From Rhodobacterales bacterium 34-62-10 (GTDB lineage Bacteria; Pseudomonadota; Alphaproteobacteria; Rhodobacterales; Rhodobacteraceae), in the NCBI GenBank assembly GCA_002282555.1, contig NCJR01000095.1, forward strand, positions 1-7,229: a stretch of 7,229 nt of DNA, read 5' to 3'. The notes under the pieces were generated by a model, which saw only the letters and a list, made by a program, of their open reading frames with translations, was not told the DNA's origin and did not search any database. Position 1 is the stretch's first letter. The number at the start of each line of letters is the position of its first letter. A program made the translations under genes and the position numbers. Shown here in pieces: positions 1 through 5,689 of this stretch.

Positions 1-141
1 CTGGCCGCATCAGAGGCCGGACACATGTCAGCACCCGGTGACGCGCCAAAATCAGCTGCGAAGATTCCTCTTGCGCAAGGGGCGGTTACACATGTTGCAT
101 AAATTGGGTGATTGGCAGTCCTCCCCTTTCCCCAGACAGAC

Positions 142-246
142 TTATCCTACGGCCTCTGTGACAGGGATACCGAGCGCGGTGTAGCCGTTCAGGACGGCGA
201 TGCGGACTTGGAGTTCGGCGACCTGACGGTCGAAGTCCCGTGCCAT
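142..246 (-). other. 34-codon reading frame after parD, unrecognised, possible gene relic
   Basis: An ATG-to-TAA frame of 34 codons lies downstream of parD on the same strand and in the same reading frame, 18 bases past the parD stop. The peptide begins MARDFDRQVAELQV and ends GIPVTEAVG. I do not recognise a family. No clear Shine-Dalgarno sequence precedes it, because the upstream bases belong to a GC-rich palindrome. This is the position where a ParE toxin gene would be expected, but the peptide is far too short for ParE (about 95-105 aa) and shows no ParE features that I can see. It may be the tail of a gene destroyed by rearrangement, a small real ORF, or chance. The rest of 1-141 holds no gene that I can support. 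Confidence 0.2.
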
Positions 247-247
247 G

Positions 248-266
248 AGCCGCTGGCCCAGCGGCT
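248..266. repeat. 19-base perfect palindrome overlapping the parD stop codon
   Basis: AGCCGCTGG at 248-256 and its exact reverse complement CCAGCGGCT at 258-266 flank one base. The right arm runs into the parD stop codon (265-267, minus strand). In a parD transcript it would form a very stable GC-rich hairpin, but no T-run follows on the minus strand, so it is not a standard Rho-independent terminator. It could protect the 3' end of the mRNA, bind a protein, or mark a recombination joint. Confidence 0.45.
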
Positions 267-510
267 ACTCTCTGGCATACTTCGCGCGCATCTGAGCCTT
301 AAACGTGCTGCGATCAAGCGGGGCGGCCGGGCCGCTGGCGAGGCCTTCATCGACAGTGGCCTGAATCTCAGAAATGGCCTCACGACGGGCCCGGTCGCGC
401 CGGATCAGGTCGCGAACGTAGTCGCTGGAATTGGCATACCGTCCGGCTTTTGCCTGCTCTTCGACCCAGCTTTTCATCGGGTCCGGCAACGAAATGTTCA
501 TGGTGCCCAT
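265..510 (-). CDS. parD: ParD-type antitoxin, apparently without its toxin
   Basis: This encodes an 81-residue protein of the ParD/CopG antitoxin type. In this family the N-terminus forms a ribbon-helix-helix that binds the operator as a dimer, and the C-terminal tail wraps and blocks the ParE toxin. Visible here are the N-terminal beta strand MGTMNISLPDPM, helices around residues 12-45 (SWVEEQAKAGRYANSSDYVRDL), and the family-typical tail ELA/GLASGPAAPLD at about residues 55-66. The length is normal. The ATG at 510 is chosen because AAGGAG (517-522 on the minus strand) sits 6 bases upstream; an upstream in-frame ATG at 579 has no such support. ParE normally follows directly or overlaps. Here only a palindrome and a 34-codon frame follow, so the antitoxin looks orphaned. 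A near-perfect operator candidate lies at 537-551. Confidence in the family is high; function as a lone antitoxin is inferred. Confidence 0.85.
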   Translation of the reverse strand: MGTMNISLPDPMKSWVEEQAKAGRYANSSDYVRDLIRRDRARREAISEIQATVDEGLASGPAAPLDRSTFKAQMRAKYARE

Positions 511-630
511 GATGATCTCCTTCCTGACAAAGAGTATGGCAAAGTTTGCCAAGTCGCAAGAAGGGTTCCTACATTCCACGCCAAACGGTCGTTTAGTAGC
601 GGTAAGTGAAGTTGCAAAAGGCCTGTTTTG
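511..630. promoter_or_regulatory. Divergent control region between parD and the serine recombinase
   Basis: Two palindromes are seen. TGGCAAA-g-TTTGCCA at 537-551 has perfect 7-base arms. AAACG-gt-CGTTT at 583-594 has 5-base arms. On the minus strand, TTGCGA (554-559) and TACTCT (530-535) with a 17-base spacer are a possible parD promoter, and the first palindrome lies between them, which is the classic operator position for an autoregulating ParD. On the plus strand, TTGCCA (546-551) and TACATT (570-575) with an 18-base spacer are a possible recombinase promoter. The promoter calls are weak matches; the palindromes are exact. The region could also be a binding site for the recombinase itself, as in resolvase genes that sit next to their res site. 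Confidence 0.4.
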
Positions 631-1512
631 ATGCCCCTGATTGGCTACGCGCGCGTTTCAACTGAGGATCAAACCCCCCTGCCCCAGACGCAGGCCCTGA
701 AATCCGCGGGCTGCGCCGAGATCCATGAAGAACTGGCTTCGGGCGGCAATCATGCGCGGCCGGTGCTTGCGCGGGTGTTGGAACGCATCGGCAAGGGCGA
801 CACGCTGGTCGTCGTGCGGATCGACCGACTGGCTCGGTCGCTATCGCATTTGCTGGAGGTGATCGAGCGGCTGGAGGCTAAGGGTGCTTACTTCCGCTCG
901 ATCCAGGACCCCATCGACACCGGATCCCCGCAGGGCAAGTTCACGTTGCAAGTGCTGGGGGCTGCGGCCGAGTTCGAACACGCCCTGATCCGGGAACGAA
1001 CCAAGGCCGGGCTTGCCTCGGCGCGCTCCAAAGGCCGCGTGGGCGGGAACCCTGGGCTGAGGGCCAAAGACCCTGCTGCTCTTCGCAAAGTGCGGCTGGC
1101 GCGACAAGAGGGTTACATGGAGCGCTTGAACGAGACGGCACAAGACTGGGTGCCTCATGTGCGCCGGTTGCGTCCCGACTTGGCTTGGGAGGACGTTTTG
1201 CGCATCATCAACAGCCCCTTGCCCGAGGCGCGTCGTTGGACCCAGAGCCGCCTGCTGCGCGCCGTGAAGGTCTGTGTACGCGACGGCTTCTTGCCCGAGA
1301 CCGTTTTGGCCCGCGCCGGGCGCCGGGAGAAGGACGACCGCCTGCCCGCCATTATTGCAGGTATCAAGGGCACAAATCCCGACATCACGCTTCAGGCTAT
1401 CTGTGGTCGGCTGCAGGCGATGCGCGAACGCACGCCACGTGGGCGCACCAGCTGGCAGGTGTCATCGGTCAAGATGCTGTTGGAGCGGGCCAAGAAGATG
1501 GGAATGATTTAA
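631..1512 (+). CDS. Serine recombinase (resolvase/invertase family) with long C-terminal extension
   Basis: This is a 293-residue site-specific recombinase that would cut and exchange DNA through a serine-phosphate link. The catalytic domain fills about residues 1-135: the YARVS motif carries Arg8 and the nucleophile Ser10; IDRLARS carries Asp65, Arg66 and Arg69; the long dimer/E helix follows at about 100-130 (AAEFEHALIRERTKAGLASA). These agree with gamma-delta/Tn3 resolvase numbering. The usual short C-terminal helix-turn-helix of about 45 residues is replaced by about 150 residues, basic and helical in character, which presumably contact DNA. This is longer than TnpR (about 185 aa) but lacks the zinc and coiled-coil parts of large serine integrases. 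ATG at 631 follows AAAAGG; a TTG at 628 is an alternative. It is divergent from parD. Likely roles are multimer or cointegrate resolution, possibly as a transposon remnant, since no transposase is visible. Confidence 0.88.
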   Translation: MPLIGYARVSTEDQTPLPQTQALKSAGCAEIHEELASGGNHARPVLARVLERIGKGDTLVVVRIDRLARSLSHLLEVIERLEAKGAYFRSIQDPIDTGSPQGKFTLQVLGAAAEFEHALIRERTKAGLASARSKGRVGGNPGLRAKDPAALRKVRLARQEGYMERLNETAQDWVPHVRRLRPDLAWEDVLRIINSPLPEARRWTQSRLLRAVKVCVRDGFLPETVLARAGRREKDDRLPAIIAGIKGTNPDITLQAICGRLQAMRERTPRGRTSWQVSSVKMLLERAKKMGMI

Positions 1513-1794
1513 GAGACTCAGATTCGTTCTTTGAAAGCAAAACCGCCTATGTGAATCAGATAGATCTTGTGATTAAGAGATTGCAGCGACACAAGCACTT
1601 GATGCCTTGGAGTCGCGCAACAGGTTAAGTCATTGTAAATGAATGCTTTCACCTGGCGCTGGCCCTCAATTTGAAAAAATCCTTGCCATTCAAACGCTTT
1701 CCTGACATCTATGCGGAAGAACGCTAATCATCAGTTTCCGGCGGTTTTGCGTTCCTTCTCAAGATAGACCCGGAAGACGGGCGGCGGGACGGGC
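1513..1794. promoter_or_regulatory. repA leader, non-coding
   Basis: The 282 bases between the recombinase and repA contain no supported gene. The region should hold the repABC promoter and the RepA operator. Two inverted repeats are visible: TCATT-gta-AATGA at 1630-1642, and TTTGAA (1670-1675) with TTCAAA (1689-1694) across 13 bases. Either could be the operator through which RepA, helped by RepB, represses the operon, as is known in other repABC plasmids. A half parS-like sequence, GTTTCCGGC, lies at 1734-1742. I could not settle on a convincing promoter pair. Confidence 0.35.
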
Positions 1795-2982
1795 ATGAAC
1801 GAGCAGCGGATCAGAATGGATCAAAAGATCCAAACGATGGCGACACGTCTGAGCAAATCGCTTGATGTGAATATGCGCAAGTCGTTTCTACCTGATGAAC
1901 GAAAGGCTCTCAGACGGTTCTCATCCACGGAGGTTGCTCAGATCCTCGGGGTCAGCCAAGATTTTCTGCGGAAGATGTTCTTCGAGGACAGGCTCGATCT
2001 TGGTGATATCGAGACGGACGCCCGTGGCCGCAGGTTCTACACTGCAGAGCAGATCGACATAGCGCGCCACGAAATTGCCCGGTCAAGCACCAAGTTCCAG
2101 CATATCGTTCCTCGTCGCCGGGATGGGGAGCATATCCAGATCATCTCGATCGCCAACTTCAAAGGTGGCGCCGGAAAAACGACAACGGCGATCCATCTGG
2201 CCCAAAAGCTTGCCCTCGACGGTTATAGAGTTCTAGCAATCGATCTCGACCCGCAAGCCTCAATGACCACCATGTTCGGTTTCCGGCCGGAAATCGACTT
2301 CCCTGAAGCCGGAACCGTGTACGATGCCCTGCGGTACGAGGACCCTATCCCCTTTAGGGACGTTGTGCGCAAAACGTATTTCCACAACCTTGATCTAGCC
2401 CCGGCCGGCTTGCTGCTCTCTGAATTTGAGACCGAAACCGCGCACGCCCTTCGAAACAATATCAGGCCCCCGTTCTATCAGCGGCTTGCCCTTTGCATCA
2501 ATGAAGTCGAGACCGACTACGACATTGTCGTGATCGACTGCCCACCCCAACTCGGGTTTACCACACTGTCAGCTTTGGTGGCGTCGACATCCCTGATCGT
2601 CACCGTCATTCCAAGCATGCTTGACGTCGCCTCGATGGCCCAATTCCTGCAGCTCACCTCCAGCCTCATGGCAACAATTGCTGATGTGGGCGCGTCGCCC
2701 GACTGGGACTTCATGAGGTTTCTGATCACTCGTTTCGAACCCAATGACGGCCCGCAAACACAGATGGCTGCATTCCTGAGGACCATGTTCACGGATGACG
2801 TTCTTACTCAGCCTTTCCTAAAATCCTCCGCAGTCTCTGATGCTGGGCTCACGCAACAAACACTATTTGAGATCGCCAGAACGGATTTTCATCGTCAGAC
2901 GTATGATCGGGCTATAGAGTCGATCAACGGGGTTGTGGCGGAGATCGAGGGGCTCATCAAAGCAGCATGGGGGCGCAAGTAA
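1795..2982 (+). CDS. repA: RepA, ParA-like partition ATPase of the repABC module
   Basis: This 395-residue protein is the ParA-type Walker ATPase of repABC plasmids. It moves plasmid copies apart together with RepB bound at parS, and it represses the operon. An N-terminal helix-turn-helix lies at about residues 42-62 (STEVAQILGVSQDFLRKM), typical of long ParA/RepA proteins that bind an operator. The deviant Walker A motif KGGAGKTT is at 123-130, the A' motif DLDPQ at 150-154, and Walker B IVVIDCPP at about 244-251. The length is normal for RepA (about 390-410). The ATG at 1795 gives the usual RepA N-terminus; the upstream GC-rich GACGGG is only a weak ribosome site, and Met8 is an alternative start. 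Its TAA overlaps the ATG of repB (TAATG), which implies translational coupling. A parS palindrome is embedded at 2279-2294, coding for GFRPEI. Confidence 0.95.
   Translation: MNEQRIRMDQKIQTMATRLSKSLDVNMRKSFLPDERKALRRFSSTEVAQILGVSQDFLRKMFFEDRLDLGDIETDARGRRFYTAEQIDIARHEIARSSTKFQHIVPRRRDGEHIQIISIANFKGGAGKTTTAIHLAQKLALDGYRVLAIDLDPQASMTTMFGFRPEIDFPEAGTVYDALRYEDPIPFRDVVRKTYFHNLDLAPAGLLLSEFETETAHALRNNIRPPFYQRLALCINEVETDYDIVVIDCPPQLGFTTLSALVASTSLIVTVIPSMLDVASMAQFLQLTSSLMATIADVGASPDWDFMRFLITRFEPNDGPQTQMAAFLRTMFTDDVLTQPFLKSSAVSDAGLTQQTLFEIARTDFHRQTYDRAIESINGVVAEIEGLIKAAWGRK
2279..2294. promoter_or_regulatory. parS: parS-like palindrome inside repA
   Basis: GTTTCCGGCCGGAAAT matches 15 of 16 bases of the palindrome found in repB and repC; its inner 14 bases, TTTCCGGCCGGAAA, are perfectly self-complementary. 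It fits the general repABC parS pattern GTTNNCNGCNGNNAAC except at the last base. RepB is expected to bind it for partition. It lies within codons for Gly-Phe-Arg-Pro-Glu-Ile and is read in a different frame from the copies in repB and repC. Confidence 0.75.
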
Positions 2983-4052
2983 TGGCCCGCAAAGTCACAT
3001 TCGACATTCCCGAGGATGAAGAAAAGCAGGAGAGCTCTTCGATTTCTCCGACCCGGACCCAGTCACGAGCCCCTGCTCTCTCTGGAATGGCCCGCTCTCT
3101 GCAGGATGCGGCACAATCGTCAATACAAGAGATCAGCACCGATCTTATTGACGATTCCGAGTTCAAGGATCGTCTCGCCCTGGATGACGAAGAAGACATA
3201 AGAGAACTGGCTGAAAGCATTGAAAAGCAAGGACAGCTTATCCCGATACTTGTAAGTCCTGAAGGGGGGCGATACCGGATCATCTATGGGCGCAGGCGGC
3301 TAGCGGCCCTTCGACTGATCGGCAAGCCCGCAAGGGCTCTCATCAGAAGCTTGGATGAGGATCAGGTGATCCTTGCACAAGGCCAAGAGAACAGCTTCCG
3401 AAAAGACCTCAGCTGGATCGAGAAAGCCCTGTTTGCACGATCTCTCATAGAGTCCGGCAAGGATGAGGGGCTGGTCTGTGACGCCCTCAATATCGATCAG
3501 AAAGCTAGGAAAGCCGGCGACAAGCTGACGGGACTTGCTCGCATGAAACAAGTCACTTCCTGTATTCCGACTGAACTCATCCAAAAAATCGGGGCGGCCC
3601 CCGGGGTTGGACGGGATCGTTGGTATGCTGCAGCGAAGTCTTATGAGAGCCTTGGCTTTTCTGGAGATGAAGGGTTTCCGGCCGGAAACCAAGAATTCCT
3701 TGGCGCTCTCATGGAATCCAGAGATTCAGGCAAGACCTCCGATGAACGCTTTACGGTCTTCGAAGGGCTCCTGAAACAGCACAAGCCCCCTGCCCCATCG
3801 GCAATCCAGACAAAATTCGGAATGGTCAAGGTTACCAAGAGAAGTGTGATCATCACCGTCAAGAACGGAGATGACGGGTTACATAAGTGGATCTCTGAGA
3901 ACCCAGAGGCCGCTCTTGTCGCGTTGGCGAAAGCGAAGGCCGCTGGTGCGGGTCAGTTCAATACCCCCGAGAACCCGGAAGCCATAGGTAACCCAGTTTC
4001 CGGTAGGGATCAGGATCTTGATGGTCCTGACGTAGACGATAACGACAACTGA
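2982..4052 (+). CDS. repB: RepB, ParB-like centromere-binding protein of the repABC module
   Basis: This is a 356-residue ParB-family protein that should bind the parS palindromes and stimulate the RepA ATPase. A variable, charged N-terminal tail is followed by the ParB/Srx-like domain at about residues 50-135, with the box II motif GRRRLAA at 103-109. The RepB-typical ENSFRKDLSWIEKALFA stretch is at about 136-152, and the helix-turn-helix region at about 160-200. The C-terminal third, normally for dimerisation, ends in an acidic tail rich in Asp/Asn. The ATG at 2982 is chosen because it overlaps the repA stop (TAATG) and gives the standard MARK start; an in-frame ATG at 2967 inside repA would add five residues. 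A perfect parS palindrome lies at 3674-3689. The gap to repC holds the antisense RNA. Confidence 0.94.
   Translation: MARKVTFDIPEDEEKQESSSISPTRTQSRAPALSGMARSLQDAAQSSIQEISTDLIDDSEFKDRLALDDEEDIRELAESIEKQGQLIPILVSPEGGRYRIIYGRRRLAALRLIGKPARALIRSLDEDQVILAQGQENSFRKDLSWIEKALFARSLIESGKDEGLVCDALNIDQKARKAGDKLTGLARMKQVTSCIPTELIQKIGAAPGVGRDRWYAAAKSYESLGFSGDEGFPAGNQEFLGALMESRDSGKTSDERFTVFEGLLKQHKPPAPSAIQTKFGMVKVTKRSVIITVKNGDDGLHKWISENPEAALVALAKAKAAGAGQFNTPENPEAIGNPVSGRDQDLDGPDVDDNDN
3674..3689. promoter_or_regulatory. parS: parS palindrome inside repB
   Basis: GTTTCCGGCCGGAAAC is a perfect 16-base palindrome, extending to 18 bases (3673-3690) with flanking G and C. It matches the repABC parS pattern GTTNNCNGCNGNNAAC at every fixed position. 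It codes for Phe-Pro-Ala-Gly-Asn in the C-terminal half of RepB, the same peptide as the repC copy, so both copies sit in the same codon phase. Confidence 0.82.
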
Positions 4053-4073
4053 GCAGAAAGGAGGACAGGCCAG

Positions 4074-4111
4074 AAAAGGAAAGACCCCCCGAAAGCAGTG
4101 CTTCCGAAGGG
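4074..4111 (-). terminator. Rho-independent terminator of the antisense RNA
   Basis: Minus-strand arms at 4111-4100 and 4096-4085 form a 12-base-pair stem with a 3-base loop, using G-U pairs, followed by the T-rich TCTTTCCTTTTC. On the plus strand the same bases give three mismatches (C-A), so the structure is specific to the minus-strand transcript. Confidence 0.82.
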
Positions 4112-4129
4112 CCTCGATTAGCTTAGACA
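4074..4129 (-). ncRNA. Antisense RNA of the repB-repC leader (ctRNA, incA type)
   Basis: This short minus-strand RNA of about 55 bases is predicted from its promoter (4135-4163) and terminator (4074-4111); the start is taken as about 6 bases after the -10 box. In repABC plasmids the equivalent RNA pairs with the repC leader, blocks RepC synthesis and acts as the copy-number and incompatibility factor. Nearly half of this RNA is the terminator hairpin. The hairpin is fully paired only when read on the minus strand, which supports the direction of the gene. Its target is the complementary stretch of the repA-repB-repC mRNA between the repB stop and the S-element. Confidence 0.82.
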
Positions 4130-4134
4130 CCTGA

Positions 4135-4163
4135 TTGATACCCCGAAGCCGAATCGTTTTCAA
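4135..4163 (-). promoter_or_regulatory. Promoter of the antisense RNA
   Basis: On the minus strand the -35 box is TTGAAA (4158-4163) and the -10 box is TATCAA (4135-4140), with an exact 17-base spacer. This is the best sigma-70-type promoter I can see in the window and sits where the ctRNA promoter of repABC plasmids is expected. Confidence 0.78.
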
Positions 4164-4193
4164 CACCCTTCACGGTGATCGGGAAAGCTTTTT
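4142..4193 (+). promoter_or_regulatory. Probable S-element: stem-loop and T-run before repC
   Basis: In the repC leader CCCGA (4142-4146) can pair with TCGGG (4179-4183), and CCG (4149-4151) with CGG (4173-4175). The right arm is followed by aaagc and five T residues (4189-4193). This resembles the S-element known upstream of repC, a conditional terminator that forms when the antisense RNA has bound the leader and that also hides the repC translation start. The stem is short and interrupted, so the call rests partly on position. Confidence 0.45.
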
Positions 4194-4207
4194 CTGCCGA
4201 CAACATC

Positions 4208-5257
4208 ATGAGACAGGTATTTTCTCACACACCCGCCTTGGCGGAACGATCTCCTGTACCCTATACGAACCCATACAGGGTCATCGAGTCGATCCGAGCG
4301 CTTCGCAACGAACTCGGTCTGACGCCAAATGATCTAGTAACACTGCAGGCCTTGATCAGCTTCATGCCGAAGAAGTCCGGACAATCAGCTCCAATGACTA
4401 TCGTCTTTCCCTCAAACGCATCATTGTCTGAGAGAACGAACGGCCTGAACGAGAGAACGATCAGACGGTGTCTTGGACACCTCGTGGATGCCGGGTTGAT
4501 CCAACGCAGGGACAGCGCAACCCGCAAACGGTTCCCTCTTCGCTACGGTGGATTGATCAGAGACGCCTTTGGCTTCGATCTACAGCCAATGTTTGATCGG
4601 GAAAGAGAGCTCACTGAACACGCAGAGCAGCTTGTGTGCGATCAAGAAAAGCTACGGTCACTCAGGGCGGAGGCGCTGGCTCTTCGTGTCGAGGCTTTGC
4701 GCCAAGCAAAGGATGAAGAGACAGTCTCATTTCTCCAAAACGTGCGCAACATCCTACGCCGTGCCACTCTCAAAGCCGAAGAGATCATAGACCTTATCAA
4801 GAAATTGGCGGAGTTGGCCGGAGTGACCATCAGAGAGTTTCCGGCCGGAAACCGTAGCGCTCAGGAAACGATGCCCGACCAAATGTCCGGCGACGACGGA
4901 CAAAATGTCCGGCACGTAGAACCCACAAGATTGAATAAAAATAAAGATACAGACGGTGTTCGCACCGCCTCAAGATTTCAGGAACACGAACATCGAACAA
5001 CTATGGCATGGACCGATCTGAAAAATGTGTCGGAATTCTTTCCAAATGAACCAACAGACCATCACTCAGTCGTAAGGGTCCTGGCCGATGTCGGGACACT
5101 GCTACGAATTGACCAAACCAGAATCATAAGACACCTTAAAGAACAAGGTCCACGGCGGCTCCTTATAGCACTCGACGAATTACTTTTGAGGGCCAGCTCA
5201 GGACAGCTGAGGCACATCAACGCCTACTTAGACGCAATGATGAGGCAAGGAATGTGA
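4208..5257 (+). CDS. repC: RepC, replication initiator of the repABC module
   Basis: This 349-residue initiator is specific to repABC plasmids and should bind the origin inside its own gene. The N-terminal winged-helix DNA-binding domain covers about residues 25-125, with family landmarks VFPSN (66-70), NERTIRRCLGHLVDAGLIQRRD (81-102) and AFGFDLQP (120-127). A charged helical stretch follows (about 128-190, RERELTEHAEQL and on), then a linker with SGDDGQNVRH, and a conserved C-terminal helical region ending at HINAYLDAMM. I place the start at the ATG at 4208, giving MRQVFSHTP, because the putative S-element and its T-run lie upstream of it. A GTG at 4175 would add 11 residues but sits within the stem. 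Neither has a clear ribosome site. It is slightly short for RepC (often 370-440). A parS palindrome and origin-like repeats lie within the gene. Confidence 0.93.
   Translation: MRQVFSHTPALAERSPVPYTNPYRVIESIRALRNELGLTPNDLVTLQALISFMPKKSGQSAPMTIVFPSNASLSERTNGLNERTIRRCLGHLVDAGLIQRRDSATRKRFPLRYGGLIRDAFGFDLQPMFDRERELTEHAEQLVCDQEKLRSLRAEALALRVEALRQAKDEETVSFLQNVRNILRRATLKAEEIIDLIKKLAELAGVTIREFPAGNRSAQETMPDQMSGDDGQNVRHVEPTRLNKNKDTDGVRTASRFQEHEHRTTMAWTDLKNVSEFFPNEPTDHHSVVRVLADVGTLLRIDQTRIIRHLKEQGPRRLLIALDELLLRASSGQLRHINAYLDAMMRQGM
4837..4852. promoter_or_regulatory. parS: parS palindrome inside repC
   Basis: GTTTCCGGCCGGAAAC is a perfect 16-base palindrome, identical to the one in repB and matching the repABC parS pattern. 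It codes for Phe-Pro-Ala-Gly-Asn and lies about 30 bases before the origin-like repeats, so a RepB complex could sit next to the replication origin. Confidence 0.82.
4881..4950. other. Probable replication origin (oriV) within repC
   Basis: In repABC plasmids the origin lies inside repC at an AT-rich stretch. Here two direct repeats AAATGTCCGGC (4881-4891 and 4903-4913) are spaced exactly 22 bases apart, and the second overlaps the perfect inverted repeat CGGACA-aaa-TGTCCG (4897-4911). About 17 bases later comes the most AT-rich run in the gene, ttgaataaaaataaagata (4931-4949). Repeats next to an AT-rich melting zone fit an initiator-binding origin. The function is inferred from the known location in the family. 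Confidence 0.5.
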
Positions 5258-5399
5258 CAGTCTTATCACATTAGCCCTCCGGCATGTTATTATTCCTAAC
5301 CTTCAATGCTCAGCGACATTTGCCGCATATTTCCAACCGTACGATTATCGAGCGGATAAGGAGTGTTGATTTGAGGGTGACGGGAAGTGAGACCGGGAG

Positions 5400-5685
5400 A
5401 GTGGCATTTGGCGCCCATGACGGCGCACCGAACGCAGGCGCTGCGTGAAAGCGATCTGGCGCTCCACGGATGTCGCGCTGAAGCTTCTGCCTCTGAAAGA
5501 CCCGGCGCATAGCGCAGGCGGATGTTGTGGAGCCGGCCGTTGAGCTCGACATACTTGATGCCGGCTGGGAACTGACGGTGGACACCCACCTAAACCGCGT
5601 GCCCAAGGCCTGCATCCATGAGGCCGTGAGTGAGGCGAATTGCATCTCGAGCAAAGCTGCTATGGCAGGCGGCGTGATCGGGTAG
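5400..5685 (+). pseudogene. Possible frameshifted remnant of a ParB-like gene
   Basis: No intact gene fills 5258-5689, but coding-like sequence appears in pieces in different plus-strand frames. The clearest piece is open from 5497 to a TAG at 5683-5685 and includes DAGWELTVDTHLNRVPKACI and HEAVSEAN. An earlier frame around 5444-5500 reads KAIWRSTDVALKLLPLKDP. These resemble, from memory, the C-terminal part of long plasmid ParB-like nuclease/partition proteins (a W-x-L/P-T ... RVPK ... EAVSEA pattern). At least one frameshift and internal stops would be needed. If right, this is a relic of another replicon or an earlier partition gene. The first part of the gap (5258-5399) shows nothing I can name. 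Confidence 0.35.
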
Positions 5686-5689
5686 GGGC

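Noticed and set aside
112..609. 165-codon plus-strand reading frame across the parD region
   Set aside because: It runs opposite to parD, which has clear family motifs and a good ribosome site; the product has no recognisable features.
1734..1749. GTTTCCGGC followed by ggttttg, similar to the parS palindrome, in the repA leader
   Set aside because: Only the left half (9 bases) matches; the right half is not complementary. A similar half-site, GTTTCCGG, at 3996-4003 in repB is rejected for the same reason.
2401..2408. CCGGCCGG core in repA
   Set aside because: It has the GC core of the parS palindrome but none of the flanking GTTT/AAAC bases, and such cores are expected by chance in GC-rich DNA.
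5310..5654. 114-codon minus-strand frame behind repC
   Set aside because: There is no convincing ribosome site or family motif, and the same DNA gives ParB-like pieces on the plus strand.
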